Below, one piece after another: positions 44,321 through 53,229 of a stretch of 64,000 nt of DNA. Within the stretch, counting starts at the first letter, position 1. Every line of letters begins with the position of its first letter. Source of the DNA: Burkholderia territorii (GTDB lineage Bacteria > Pseudomonadota > Gammaproteobacteria > Burkholderiales > Burkholderiaceae). The stretch is taken from contig NZ_CADFEJ010000001.1 in NCBI RefSeq assembly GCF_902833055.1, positions 558,001 through 622,000 on the forward strand, in the 5' to 3' direction. The notes below the pieces were generated by a model, which saw nothing but the letters and a program-made list of their open reading frames with translations, had not been told where the DNA came from and did not search any database. The position numbers and the translations under genes were made by a program.

Positions 44321-45622
44321 ATGTCGAATCTCATCGTCCACGGCGGCACTCCGCTGCGCGGGGACATCAAGCCGTCCGCGAACAAGAACGCCGTCCTGCC
44401 GATCCTGTGCGCCACCCTGTTGACCGATCAGCCGCTGCGCCTCGTCGGCGTGCCCGACATCACCGACGTGCGCAAGATCCTCGACATCTTCCGCACGCTC
44501 GGCAGCGACGTGTCGGTCGACTTCACGACCGGCATTCTCGAGCTCCACCATCGCAACACGACGTTCGATCCGGCCGTTCACCGCCTGCCCGAGGCGATGC
44601 GCTCGTCGATCATGCTGATCCCGCCGCTGCTCGCGCGCTTCGGCGTCGCGCGCCTCGAGAACGACGTGAAGGGCTGCACGCTCGGCGTGCGCGAGATCGA
44701 TCCGCACGTCGAAGTGTTCGAGCGCTTCGGCGCGCACATCCAGCGCACGCCCGATTCGCTGATCGTCCGTGCCGACGGCCCGCTGACGGCCAACGATCAC
44801 TGGCTCGACTATGCATCGGTGACGACCACCGAAAACTTCGCGCTGTGCGCGACGGCGGCGAGCGGCACATCGACGCTGATGAACGCGGCGTCCGAGCCGC
44901 ACGTGCAGGAGTTCTGCCAGTTCCTCGCGATGATCGGCGTCGCGATCGAAGGCATCGGCACGTCGCGCCTGTGCGTGACGGGCGGCGGCAAGCTCGGCGG
45001 CGGCGAATTCCGCTTCGCCGAGGATTTCCACGAAATCGCGACGTTCCTCGCGCTCGGCGCGATCACGGGCGGCGACATCACGGTGCGCAACTCGTCGCCG
45101 GAGCATTTCCCGCTGATCGACCGCACGTTCGCGAAGTTCGGCGTGAACGTCACGCACCGCGATGGCTGGTCGCGCGCGGAACGCGACGGCCCGCTGCGCG
45201 TGCGGCGGCCGTTCACGCAGAACATCCTGACCAAGGTCGAAGCCGCGCCCTGGCCGTACCTGCCGGTCGACCTGTTGCCGATCTTCATCGCGCTCGGCGT
45301 GCGCGCGGAAGGCAGCGCGATGTTCTGGAACAAGGTCTACGACGGCGCGCTCGGCTGGTCGGGCGAGCTGTCGAAGTTCGGCGCGCACGTGCTGCTGTCC
45401 GACCCGCACCGGCTGATCACGTTCGGCGGGCTGCAATTGAGCCCGGCGCGCGTCGAGAGCCCGTACATCATCCGTGTCGCGATCGCGCTGCTGATGGTGG
45501 CCGCGAGCATCGAAGGACGCTCCGAAATCATGAACGCGCTGCCGATCCGCCGCGCGCACCCGCATTTCGTCGAAAACCTGCGTTCGGTCGGTGCGAACGT
45601 CGAGTGGACGAGCAGCGAGTAA
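44321..45622 (+). CDS. murA: UDP-N-acetylglucosamine 1-carboxyvinyltransferase family enzyme (MurA paralogue)
   Basis: 433 residues. The enolpyruvyl-transferase fold has active-site Lys22 and Asn23 (KPSANKNAVLPIL) at the same positions as E. coli MurA. The catalytic, fosfomycin-sensitive Cys is Cys119 in DVKGCTLGVREIDPHV, although the surrounding loop differs from the usual GGCAIGPRPVD. Other marks are SSIMLIPPLLARFG and LPVDLLPIFIALG. The divergent loop and setting beside catabolic genes, far from cell-wall genes, suggest a second MurA-type enzyme. It could be a backup peptidoglycan enzyme or act in a secondary pathway. The start is by homology; the ribosome site is weak. Confidence 0.85.
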   Translation: MSNLIVHGGTPLRGDIKPSANKNAVLPILCATLLTDQPLRLVGVPDITDVRKILDIFRTLGSDVSVDFTTGILELHHRNTTFDPAVHRLPEAMRSSIMLIPPLLARFGVARLENDVKGCTLGVREIDPHVEVFERFGAHIQRTPDSLIVRADGPLTANDHWLDYASVTTTENFALCATAASGTSTLMNAASEPHVQEFCQFLAMIGVAIEGIGTSRLCVTGGGKLGGGEFRFAEDFHEIATFLALGAITGGDITVRNSSPEHFPLIDRTFAKFGVNVTHRDGWSRAERDGPLRVRRPFTQNILTKVEAAPWPYLPVDLLPIFIALGVRAEGSAMFWNKVYDGALGWSGELSKFGAHVLLSDPHRLITFGGLQLSPARVESPYIIRVAIALLMVAASIEGRSEIMNALPIRRAHPHFVENLRSVGANVEWTSSE

Positions 45623-45812
45623 CGTCGATCCGGATGCGGCGTGGACGATGTCCGCGCCGCGCCTCCTTTCACCGCGCATCACCGCGCGCGCCCGAACGAA
45701 CAACGGCAGCGGCCACCCGTTCGAACCGGCCGTGCCGGCGCCACCCCGCGCCTTCGGCTCTCCTCGTCGCCCATCGCACGTCCACCCATCGCTTTCGCGC
45801 AATTCCGGATCT

Positions 45813-45827
45813 GCGCGATAATCGCCC
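45813..45827. promoter_or_regulatory. IclR operator upstream of the iclR gene
   Basis: GCGCGATAATCGCCC shares the CGATAATCGC core with the two operators at 42638-42673. It lies 43 bp before the iclR start, consistent with autoregulation. Confidence 0.6.
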
Positions 45828-45869
45828 ATTCCTGCGCGAACACCGCACGCCGCCCTGCGTGCACCGACA

Positions 45870-46640
45870 ATGAAAAAGCCCGACCTCGACCGACGCGACT
45901 GGATTGCCGGCCTCGAAAAAGGCCTGATGATCCTCGAAGCGTTCGACAGCCAGCACGCGCGCATGACGCCTACCCAGGCAGCCGCCCGCACCGGCCTCAC
46001 GCGCACGGCCGCACGACGCTACCTGCTGACGCTCGAATCGCTCGGCTACGTGTACACCGACGGCAAGCTGTACGGCCTCACGCCGCGCGTGCTGCGGGTC
46101 GGCTGGTCGTACTTCGATTCCGCGCGCCTGCCGCGCACGGTACAGCCCTATCTGCAGCAACTGAGCGCATCGCTGAATGAATCGGCATACGTGAGCGTGC
46201 TCGACGGCTGGGAGCTCGTGTTCATCGCCCGCAACGGCGTGTCGCGCGTGATGACGACCGGCTTCGTGCTCGGCGCACGCGTGCCGGCCCCGCTGACGTC
46301 GCCCGGCGTCGTGCTGCTCGCGCATCATCCGGATCGCGAAGCCGTCCGCGCGTGGCTCGACGACACCGAACTCGCGCCGTTCACGCCGCACACGATCACC
46401 AACAAGGCGCGCCTGCTCGAACAGGTCGACCACGCGCGCGACGCGGGCTTCGCGGTGATCGAACAGCAGTTGCAGGTCGGCGTGCGCGGCATCGCGGTGC
46501 CGCTGAAGAACCGTCACGGCGAAGTCGTCGCCGCGCTGAGCACCAACATGCCGATCGGGGCCGAGACGACCGACGCGGCCGTGCGGCGCGTGCTGCCGCA
46601 TCTGCAGGAAGCCGCGCTCGCGATGCTGAACGTGCTTTGA
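45870..46640 (+). CDS. IclR-family regulator (PcaR/PobR-like)
   Basis: 256 residues. The N-terminal winged helix begins GLEKGLMILEAFDSQHARMT, with recognition helix AAARTGLTRTAARRYLLTLE, the sequence type of PcaR/PobR/PcaU activators. The C-terminal GAF-like effector domain spans residues ~80-255 (ESAYVSVLDGWELVFIARNG; GVRGIAVPLKNRHGEVVAALS). Operators with the family's CGATAATCGC core occur at its own promoter and between hppD and the MHS gene, so I infer it activates that divergent pair in response to an aromatic intermediate. Confidence 0.92.
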   Translation: MKKPDLDRRDWIAGLEKGLMILEAFDSQHARMTPTQAAARTGLTRTAARRYLLTLESLGYVYTDGKLYGLTPRVLRVGWSYFDSARLPRTVQPYLQQLSASLNESAYVSVLDGWELVFIARNGVSRVMTTGFVLGARVPAPLTSPGVVLLAHHPDREAVRAWLDDTELAPFTPHTITNKARLLEQVDHARDAGFAVIEQQLQVGVRGIAVPLKNRHGEVVAALSTNMPIGAETTDAAVRRVLPHLQEAALAMLNVL

Positions 46641-46677
46641 GAATTCACGCGGGCGCGTGCACGGCACGTGCGGCAGG

Positions 46678-48978
46678 TCAGCCGATCCGCCACCAGCGCG
46701 GCAGCAGATCGCGCACCTCGCGCCGCCGGTAACGATCGTCGATCAGATGCACGACGCCCTGGTCGTGTTCGGTACGGATCACGCGCCCGGCCGCCTGCAC
46801 GACCTTCTGCAAGCCCGGGTACAGGTACATGTAGTCGTATCCGTTGCCGAAACGCGCATCCATCGCGCGCCGCATCTGTTCGTTGACGTCGTTGACCTGG
46901 GGCAGCCCGAGCGTCGCGATGAATGCGCCGATCAGCCGCTCGCCGACCAGATCCACGCCCTCCGAAAACGCTCCGCCCAGCACCGCGAAGCCAACCCCGC
47001 GCCCGCTCGCATCGAAGCGCGCGAGAAACGCGTCGCGCTCGCTTTCGGCCATGCCGGGCGCCTGCGCCCACACGGGCACGTCCGGGTGGCGCGCCTGCAT
47101 CAGCGCGACGACGCGCCCGAGATAGTCGAAGCTGCTGAGAAAACCGAGATAGTTGCCGGGCCGCGTCGCATATTGCGCGGCGATCAGGTCGACGATCGGT
47201 TCGAGCGAACGGTCGCGGTCGCGCCAGCGCGTCGACACGTGGCTCGCGACGCGCACGGTCAGTTGCTCGGCGCGGAACGGCCCGTCGACGTCGAGCCAGC
47301 CCGTGTCGGCCGGCAGCCCGAGCGTGTCGCGATAGAAATGAAACGGGCTCAGCGTGCCGGAAAACAGCACGGTCGCGCGCGCGGCTTCGTAACGCGACGC
47401 GAGAAAGCCGGCCGGAATCACGTTGCGCACGCACAGCGTCGACTGGATGCGGCGCCGGCGCGCGGCCGGCGCGACGCCGTCGAGCCCGGACTGGCGCGGC
47501 AGCGGCTCGCCGTGCAGCGTCGCGTCGAAGATCGATGCATCGTCGAACGCGTCGGCGAGCACGCCGAACTGGATCGCCTCGAAATGAAAGCGCAGCAGCG
47601 CGTCGCCATTCGCACGCGGCGCGTCGGTCAGGTATTCGCCGGTCGCCGCGACGAGATTCTGCACGGCCGTCACGATCGGGCCGGGAATCTCCGGGTACGC
47701 CGCATAGCGCTCGGCCTGTGCGCGATTGAGTGTGCCCCACGCGCGCGCGAGCCGGTCGAACGCCTTGCGCAGTGCGTTGGGCGCCGCCTCCCGCGCGGCC
47801 GCGAACGCGAACGGATCGAGCGATGCGCTGTACATCTTGCGGGCGCGATCGAGCAGGTTGTGCGCCTCGTCGACGAGCACGCCGACGCGCCACTGGTTCT
47901 GCTGCGCGAGCGTATGCAGCATCGCGCTGCCGTCGTAGTAATAGTTGTAGTCGCCGATCACCATGTCCGACCAGCGCGCAAGCTCCTGCGCGAGATAGTA
48001 CGGACAGACGCCGTGCGCGAGCGCGGCCTCGCGCACGGTGTCGCGATCGAGCAGCCCGGCGCCGATCGCCGCGTCGCGCGCCGCCGGCAGCCGGTCGTAG
48101 AAGCCTTGCGCGAGCGGGCACGATTCGCCGTGGCACGCGCGGTCAGGATGCTCGCAGGCCTTGTCGCGCGCGACGAGTTCCAGCACGCGCAGCGGCAGCG
48201 CCGGCGTGCCGGCGCCGAGCGTGGCCGCCGCTTCGAGCGCGAGCGCGCGGCCGGGCGTCTTCGCGGTCAGGAAGAATACGTGATCGATCACGCCCTCGCC
48301 GCATGCCTTCAGCAGCGGAAACACGGTGCCGAGCGTCTTGCCGATGCCGGTCGGCGCCTGCGCCATCAGGCACCGTTCGTCGCGCGCCGCCCGATAGACC
48401 GATACGGCCAGCTCGCGCTGACCGCTGCGGAATTGCCCGTGCGGAAACGTCAGCGCCCGCAGCGCCGCATCGCGGGCCGCGCGATGCGCGGTCTCGCGTT
48501 CGGCCCAGCCGACGAAGCACGCGCACTGCTCGGCGAAGAACGCGGCAAGCGCGCTTGCGCCGAGCGTCTCCGTCAGCACGGTCTCGCGCTCCGACACGAT
48601 GTCGAAATACACGAGCGCGACGTCGATTTCCGCGAGACCGCGCGCGTCGCACATCAGGTGCGCATAGACTTTCGCCTGTGCCCAGTGCAGCGCGCGATGG
48701 TTGGCCGGCATCGCGTCGAGGCTGCCGCGATAGGTCTTGATCTCCTCGAGCCGGTTCGCGACGGGATCGTAGCCGTCCGCGCGCCCGCGCACGGTGAGCG
48801 TGCCCCACGTGCCGGTCAGCGCGATCTCGGTCTCGTAGCGCGCGCCCCGCTTCGACGTGACCGCGCCGTGGCCCGCGATGCCCTCGAGCGCGGTCGGCGC
48901 CGGCGTGAAGCGCAAGTCGAGATCGCCGCGCCGCGCGGTGAACTCGCACATCGCCCGCACCGCGACGACATAGCTCAT
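46678..48978 (-). CDS. XPD/DinG-type Fe-S helicase with N-terminal PD-(D/E)XK nuclease motif
   Basis: 766 residues. The N-terminal ~180 residues carry a RecB/Cas4-like nuclease pattern: Asp68 (GRADGYD), Glu79-Lys81 (LEEIKTYR), Gln101/Tyr105 (AQAKVYAHLM). The superfamily-2 helicase follows: Walker A APTGIGKT (208-215), an Fe-S domain with Cys275, 282, 287 and 325, DEAH box 370-373 (VDEAHNLLD), and motif VI QAAGRVIRTEHD. It unwinds DNA 5'-to-3' by analogy. The start overlaps the FAN1-like nuclease stop by ATGA, so the two are translated together. Role: probable repair of crosslinks or branched DNA. Confidence 0.9.
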   Translation of the reverse strand: MSYVVAVRAMCEFTARRGDLDLRFTPAPTALEGIAGHGAVTSKRGARYETEIALTGTWGTLTVRGRADGYDPVANRLEEIKTYRGSLDAMPANHRALHWAQAKVYAHLMCDARGLAEIDVALVYFDIVSERETVLTETLGASALAAFFAEQCACFVGWAERETAHRAARDAALRALTFPHGQFRSGQRELAVSVYRAARDERCLMAQAPTGIGKTLGTVFPLLKACGEGVIDHVFFLTAKTPGRALALEAAATLGAGTPALPLRVLELVARDKACEHPDRACHGESCPLAQGFYDRLPAARDAAIGAGLLDRDTVREAALAHGVCPYYLAQELARWSDMVIGDYNYYYDGSAMLHTLAQQNQWRVGVLVDEAHNLLDRARKMYSASLDPFAFAAAREAAPNALRKAFDRLARAWGTLNRAQAERYAAYPEIPGPIVTAVQNLVAATGEYLTDAPRANGDALLRFHFEAIQFGVLADAFDDASIFDATLHGEPLPRQSGLDGVAPAARRRRIQSTLCVRNVIPAGFLASRYEAARATVLFSGTLSPFHFYRDTLGLPADTGWLDVDGPFRAEQLTVRVASHVSTRWRDRDRSLEPIVDLIAAQYATRPGNYLGFLSSFDYLGRVVALMQARHPDVPVWAQAPGMAESERDAFLARFDASGRGVGFAVLGGAFSEGVDLVGERLIGAFIATLGLPQVNDVNEQMRRAMDARFGNGYDYMYLYPGLQKVVQAAGRVIRTEHDQGVVHLIDDRYRRREVRDLLPRWWRIG

Positions 48979-50669
48979 GCGGACAACCCCGCCGTTTCGT
49001 CCTGCGACACGCCCGCGCCCGCCCACTCGACATCGACGACGCGCACCGGCATGCCGTGCGCGATGCAGTACGCGAGCCAGCGCGTCTGGTTGTCCTGCAG
49101 CCGGTCGCCGGGGCCCTTCACCTCGATCAGTTCATAGCGCCGCTCGCCGGGCCAGAAGCGGACGAGATCGGGCAGCCCGGAGCGGTTGCCGCGGATATCG
49201 GCGAGCAGGCGCGTGAACCAGAGCCGCAGATGCTCGGGCGGCAGGCAAGCCAGCGCCTCGTCGAGCAGTGCGTCGCTCAGCACGCCCCAGAACACGAACG
49301 GCGATTGCAGTCCCATCTTGGCCACGTAGTGCCGGCGGATCGTGTCGCGGTACACGCCCGAGTCGAGCTGCGCGAAACAGGCGGCGAACGCGTCGGTGCG
49401 GCGCAGCGCGAAATCGGGGGCGTGCAAGTCGGCCGGGCCGCGCTGGAACGGGTGAAAGAACGCGCCCGGCACGGCCGCGAACACGGCCTCCCAGCACAGC
49501 AACCCGAACAGCGAATTGATCAGCGTGTTCTCGACGTAGTGAACCGGCGCGTCGGGTCGCGCGAGATGGTCGCGCACCGCGTATTCGACGCTGACGAACG
49601 CGTCTGGACGCGCGAGCACGAGCGTCTCGCGCGGCACGTCGGCCGCGCGGCCCGCGCGTTCGACCCGCTGCCCGAGGCGGCGCTGCAGGCGCGGCAGCAT
49701 CCGCTCGACGCGCTGGCGCTCCTCGTCGCTTTCGAAGCTGTCGCGTGCTTCGAGCGCCAGCGCGAGCGCATCGTCGTCGCGACCGCAGCGTTCGAGCACG
49801 CGAATGCGCCGGTGCCGGCTGCCCGGCCACGCGCTGCGCGCATACGCGTCGAGCGCGCCGGCCCAGTCGGCGCGCCGCTCGCAGGTCTGCCCGAGCGTAA
49901 ACAGCAGCTTCGCACGGCGCGTCGCGAGCCACGGCTGCGCGCAGCCGATCGCGTCGATCGCGTGCAGCAGATCGTCGAACGGCAGGTCGTCGGGCCACGC
50001 ATCGAGGGCTTCGCGGCACGTGTGCAGCGCGAGATACGCGTCGACGTCGTCGCGCTGCTGGAACGCACGCGACGACGGCGCGAACGGCACGCTTTCGTAC
50101 TGGAACACGCCGAGATCGGCGAGCACGAATTCGCTCCAGTCCTGATGAAGATTGCCGAAGAACATCAACCGCAGCCGGTCGCACAGCGCGCCGACCGTCA
50201 CGCGCAACACGCGATCGCCGGCCTGCGCGCACCATGCATCGAGCGGCTGCGCGACGTCGTGCACCGGCCGCAGGCGTTCGAGCCAGTCGGATTTGCGCTC
50301 GCCCGCGTGCGCGGCGAGCGACGGGAACACCTTCAGGAGATCGGCCTTGGTCGATAGCGCGAACAGCTCGTCGAGCGTGAGCGCGGGCGCCGGGTCGACC
50401 CAGCCGAGTTCGACGAGCGGCGCGGCCGCGTCGAGCGTGCTGCCGATCTCGTCGTACACGAGCTTGCTCGCGCGAAAGTCGGCGCCGCTGCGCATCAGCA
50501 TCCGCACGAGCAACGCGCGCGACACTTTCGGCAGCCGCGCGAAATCCCGCAGGAACGCGTGTTCGCGCGTGTCGAGCAGGTCGTCGTAACGCTCGCCGAG
50601 CCAGGCCAGCGCGCGTTCGAAATTGGTCAGGTAGTAAAACGCCGGGGGCGTCGGCGATGCAGGCGTCAC
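48975..50669 (-). CDS. FAN1-like VRR-NUC structure-specific nuclease
   Basis: 564 residues. The C-terminal VRR-NUC domain holds GNRSGLPDLVRFWP, then ELIEVKGPGDRLQDNQ, giving active-site Asp501, Glu516 and Lys518, a perfect FAN1-type PD-(D/E)XK core. The preceding ~480 residues include the winged-helix/SAP-like N-terminus (LPKVSRALLVRMLMRSG) and TPR-like helices (RRADWAGALDAYARSA; RVLERCGRDDDALALALEA), as in bacterial FAN1. FAN1 cleaves 5' flaps and unhooks interstrand crosslinks. It is followed in overlap by the Fe-S helicase. Confidence 0.92.
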   Translation of the reverse strand: MTPASPTPPAFYYLTNFERALAWLGERYDDLLDTREHAFLRDFARLPKVSRALLVRMLMRSGADFRASKLVYDEIGSTLDAAAPLVELGWVDPAPALTLDELFALSTKADLLKVFPSLAAHAGERKSDWLERLRPVHDVAQPLDAWCAQAGDRVLRVTVGALCDRLRLMFFGNLHQDWSEFVLADLGVFQYESVPFAPSSRAFQQRDDVDAYLALHTCREALDAWPDDLPFDDLLHAIDAIGCAQPWLATRRAKLLFTLGQTCERRADWAGALDAYARSAWPGSRHRRIRVLERCGRDDDALALALEARDSFESDEERQRVERMLPRLQRRLGQRVERAGRAADVPRETLVLARPDAFVSVEYAVRDHLARPDAPVHYVENTLINSLFGLLCWEAVFAAVPGAFFHPFQRGPADLHAPDFALRRTDAFAACFAQLDSGVYRDTIRRHYVAKMGLQSPFVFWGVLSDALLDEALACLPPEHLRLWFTRLLADIRGNRSGLPDLVRFWPGERRYELIEVKGPGDRLQDNQTRWLAYCIAHGMPVRVVDVEWAGAGVSQDETAGLSA

Positions 50670-50768
50670 GGGGATCGATCACTGTACGTTTGTACAGGTC
50701 GGAATCATATCAAATGTGACGAAAAATACTGCACGCCGCGCACCGCGCGACTGCCCCGCCGGCCCCGA

Positions 50769-51647
50769 TCAGAACTGGTAATTCACCGACATGTCGAACA
50801 CGCCGTTCGTCGACTGCTGCGTGATCGGGCTGCGCCGTGCGCGGCCGACGAGCTGTTCGATCGCGCCGTCCATCGTCACGAACCAGTTCTTGTTGATGAA
50901 CCAGACCATCGTCACGCCGGCGCCGAAGGACTTCATGCCCGCGCCCGGCGAGTAGCTCGGCAGCCCCGAGCGCGCGGACGCACCCTGGTTCACGCCGAAC
51001 CAGCTGTTCATGTAGCGCGAATCGGCGAACGACACGGTCGGCCCCGCGAACCAGAAGAAATGCTCGTTGCTGCCCGGCATCGGCATGTACGCGGAGAAAT
51101 CGCCGACCCAGCCGTTCGACCCGCCGATGCTGCGCCGAACATCCGCGCGCAGCACGAGCGGAAAGTCCTTCGAGATCACGTAATCGGCCGCGAGCTTCAT
51201 CACCGGCGCCGCGTTGATGTTGTCGAGCCCGTTCAGATGGTCGAGATCGTCGGCCGACCGGCGCCCGAGGTCGTAGCCTACGGACAGGCTCGCGCGCCAG
51301 TTGGGGCCGCGCAGCACGTTCGCGCCGAGCCCCTCGCCCGTCGACAGGAAGAACAGGTCGCGATAGCGCACGTCGAGGTTCGGCCCGCCCATCAGGCGGT
51401 AGCGATCGGAACCCGCGTAGCGCGGCTGGAGCGTCATCGCCGCGCCGACGCTGACCTGCCACGTCGGCACCGTCGGACTGAAGAGTTTCTGCAGCGGGAC
51501 ACCCGCCGAGTATTGCCATTCGCCGAGCGGCGACGGCGTCTGCGCCGACGCGTCGCGGGCGCCGGCGGCTGCCAGCGCGGCGAAGGCCGACAGGCCGGAC
51601 ACGAGCCGGCGAATGCCGGGTGACAACAACGGGCGGGCAACGGTCAT
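50769..51647 (-). CDS. MipA/OmpV-family outer-membrane protein
   Basis: 292 residues with a signal peptide (LVSGLSAFAALAAAGARDASAQ). The beta-barrel pattern ends in the outer-membrane C-terminal signature ...FDMSVNYQF (terminal Phe). Family marks are AMTLQPRYAGSDRYRLMGGPNLDVRYRD in the first strands (key words PRYAGSD and GPNLDVRY). MipA proteins are scaffold or structural outer-membrane proteins; OmpV relatives are porin-like. The start at 51647 is supported by GGAG nine bases upstream. It stands alone; no regulator was identified. Confidence 0.87.
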   Translation of the reverse strand: MTVARPLLSPGIRRLVSGLSAFAALAAAGARDASAQTPSPLGEWQYSAGVPLQKLFSPTVPTWQVSVGAAMTLQPRYAGSDRYRLMGGPNLDVRYRDLFFLSTGEGLGANVLRGPNWRASLSVGYDLGRRSADDLDHLNGLDNINAAPVMKLAADYVISKDFPLVLRADVRRSIGGSNGWVGDFSAYMPMPGSNEHFFWFAGPTVSFADSRYMNSWFGVNQGASARSGLPSYSPGAGMKSFGAGVTMVWFINKNWFVTMDGAIEQLVGRARRSPITQQSTNGVFDMSVNYQF

Positions 51648-51853
51648 CAAGGTGGTCTCCGTCGGCTGCATGAAACGAACCTGAGGGAAAGCGCATCGCG
51701 GCCCGAACGGCTGCAACCGCGGGCAGCCGATGGCGCGAACGTAGCGTGCGCTGAATTGTGAACATCCTACGCGACGCGCGCGAAGCCGCAAAGCGCCCGT
51801 CGAGCACGGGCACTTTGCCGATTTCCGGTACGAACCGGCGCGGGATTGCGGAA

Positions 51854-52165
51854 TCAGAAACGCTCGACGTGATAGTCGCCGGCGAGCGCGGCCGGACTGC
51901 GCTTGGCCATCATGCGCGAGAAGCCGTCGGCGAGACGCCCGAGCGCGAGCTGCTTCTGGCTCGCGTCCCAGTGCGTGTAGGTGTCGTAGGCGGTGTCGTC
52001 GAACGACACGGTGACGGCAACCGGGCGCCCGCTCGCGCGAAAGCCGATATGCAGCACGCCGCCCGGCAATTCCTCGATGTGATAGCGCAACGAACGCGAC
52101 TCGAAATAGCGGCCCAGCACCTGGGCGATCGCGCGCTTGTCGGGCGATTGCACGTGAATGTCCAT
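51854..52165 (-). CDS. Conserved small hypothetical protein (Burkholderia-type)
   Basis: 103 residues beginning MDIHVQSPDKRAIAQVLGRY, preceded by a strong AAGGAGG site. It is soluble, with alternating strands (GGVLHIGFRASGRPVAVTVS) and an N-terminal helix. I do not recognise a characterised family. It belongs to the run of small stress-type genes between 51854 and 55241. Confidence 0.72.
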   Translation of the reverse strand: MDIHVQSPDKRAIAQVLGRYFESRSLRYHIEELPGGVLHIGFRASGRPVAVTVSFDDTAYDTYTHWDASQKQLALGRLADGFSRMMAKRSPAALAGDYHVERF

Positions 52166-52374
52166 GATGGTCCTCCTTTCAGTGATCGCGCGGCCGGCCG
52201 TGGCTGGCTGCATCCGCCCGGCATTCGCATCGGCGGCGGCTGCGACGGCGGATCGCCTTGCGGCAGCCCCGGCGGCACGGGCGGATCGAACGGATCGTCG
52301 TGCTCGGGCAGCGCCGGGTCGGGATCGACGTCGGGCGTCGGCTCGGGACGGTGCAGCATGGATCGTGTGCTCAT
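51910..52374 (-). CDS. Possible Pro/Asp-rich small protein (uncertain)
   Basis: A frame from ATG 52374 with AGGAG five bases upstream. The first ~50 residues are strongly Pro/Asp-rich (RPEPTPDVDPDPALPEHDDP), a composition not expected from chance. The frame continues into an Arg/Ser-rich stretch that overlaps the previous gene by 250 bp, so a real gene probably ends early or has lost its stop. Low confidence. Confidence 0.3.
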   Translation of the reverse strand: MSTRSMLHRPEPTPDVDPDPALPEHDDPFDPPVPPGLPQGDPPSQPPPMRMPGGCSQPRPAARSLKGGPSWTFTCNRPTSARSPRCWAAISSRVRCAITSRNCRAACCISAFARAGARLPSPCRSTTPPTTPTRTGTRARSSSRSGVSPTASRA

Positions 52375-52465
52375 GTCACTCCTGCGCGGCGGCTCGCGCG
52401 TGTCGATAGGCGCGGCGAGCGTGTGCAAGCAGCGTGCCTGCCCGGTGCGAGGCCCGCACGGAGAC

Positions 52466-52774
52466 TCACGCGTCGTATGCCGCCATGACCAGCCACAGCG
52501 TGCGCCCGTCGGCCGCGAGCCGCACCGCGAGCGCGAACGGATCGGACGGCGCGCATCGCGCGACGAGCGCCCGCTGCGCGCTTTCCGGCCCGGCATAGAC
52601 GGTATGGTTCAGCTCGCGGGCTTCGTCCTTGCCGTCGAACACGCGCCGCTCGGGCCGATGGACCCGCGCTTCGCGCTTCCATCTGTCGAACCGTTCGCGC
52701 ACGTCGCGGAAATCGCCGCCGCACACGTTCGCGTCGTAACGTATGCTCTTCCTGGATTCACCGGGTTCAATCAT
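52466..52774 (-). CDS. Small hypothetical protein
   Basis: 102 residues from ATG 52774 (MIEPGESRKSIRYDANVCGG), with AGGAC upstream. It is highly charged in the middle (RERFDRWKREARVHRPERRV) and ends with a hydrophobic strand (RTLWLVMAAYDA). Family not recognised. It is oriented opposite to the gene at 52916 with a shared 140-bp promoter region. Confidence 0.6.
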   Translation of the reverse strand: MIEPGESRKSIRYDANVCGGDFRDVRERFDRWKREARVHRPERRVFDGKDEARELNHTVYAGPESAQRALVARCAPSDPFALAVRLAADGRTLWLVMAAYDA

Positions 52775-52915
52775 CACGATGTCCTCTCGTCCATACCGGC
52801 AGCAGGCGGCCCGTATGTCCGCCCGCCCGGCCGCCTCGACATCTGCAAGCGTCATGCCGCACACGCCGCGCGGGCATGGCGCTTGCGCCCCTCGTACGCG
52901 TAAGGAGGTTCGATC

Positions 52916-53164
52916 ATGACCGCATCCGCCCCCGGCAGCCGCAACGCCGTGCCTCCGGCTGCCGGCCAACTCCCTCTGGCCATGTCGCGCAAGCCGTCCG
53001 AAGACAAGACGGAGAAACGCATCGACGAAGGGCTCGAGGAGACGTTCCCGGCCAGCGATCCGCCCGCCGTCGGCGGCGCGACTCGCATCGACCCCGCCAA
53101 GCCGTCCGGCGAACGCGACCGTCACGCGCCCGACACCCCACCACCGCCCCGCGATCACGGCTGA
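52916..53164 (+). CDS. Small disordered protein with EETFPASDPPA motif
   Basis: 82 residues. The recurring motif EGLEETFPASDPPA, found in many small proteobacterial proteins of unknown function, is clear at residues ~39-52. The rest is Pro/Arg-rich and likely disordered. AAGGAGG lies seven bases before the ATG, an unusually strong site. It is followed 65 bp later by a tiny membrane peptide and then the CBS protein, all on the plus strand. Confidence 0.75.
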   Translation: MTASAPGSRNAVPPAAGQLPLAMSRKPSEDKTEKRIDEGLEETFPASDPPAVGGATRIDPAKPSGERDRHAPDTPPPPRDHG

Positions 53165-53229
53165 CGGCGGCACCCCGGCCCGCGATGCGCGGCAGCGCGG
53201 CAACGGGCCGGCACAACCGGAGCGATCTG

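Noticed and set aside
46678-50669. Interpretation of the helicase plus VRR-NUC pair as a dedicated phage-defence system
   Set aside because: FAN1 and XPD/DinG motifs fit DNA repair better, and no other defence genes, integrase or GC shift surround them. Kept only as an alternative in the findings.
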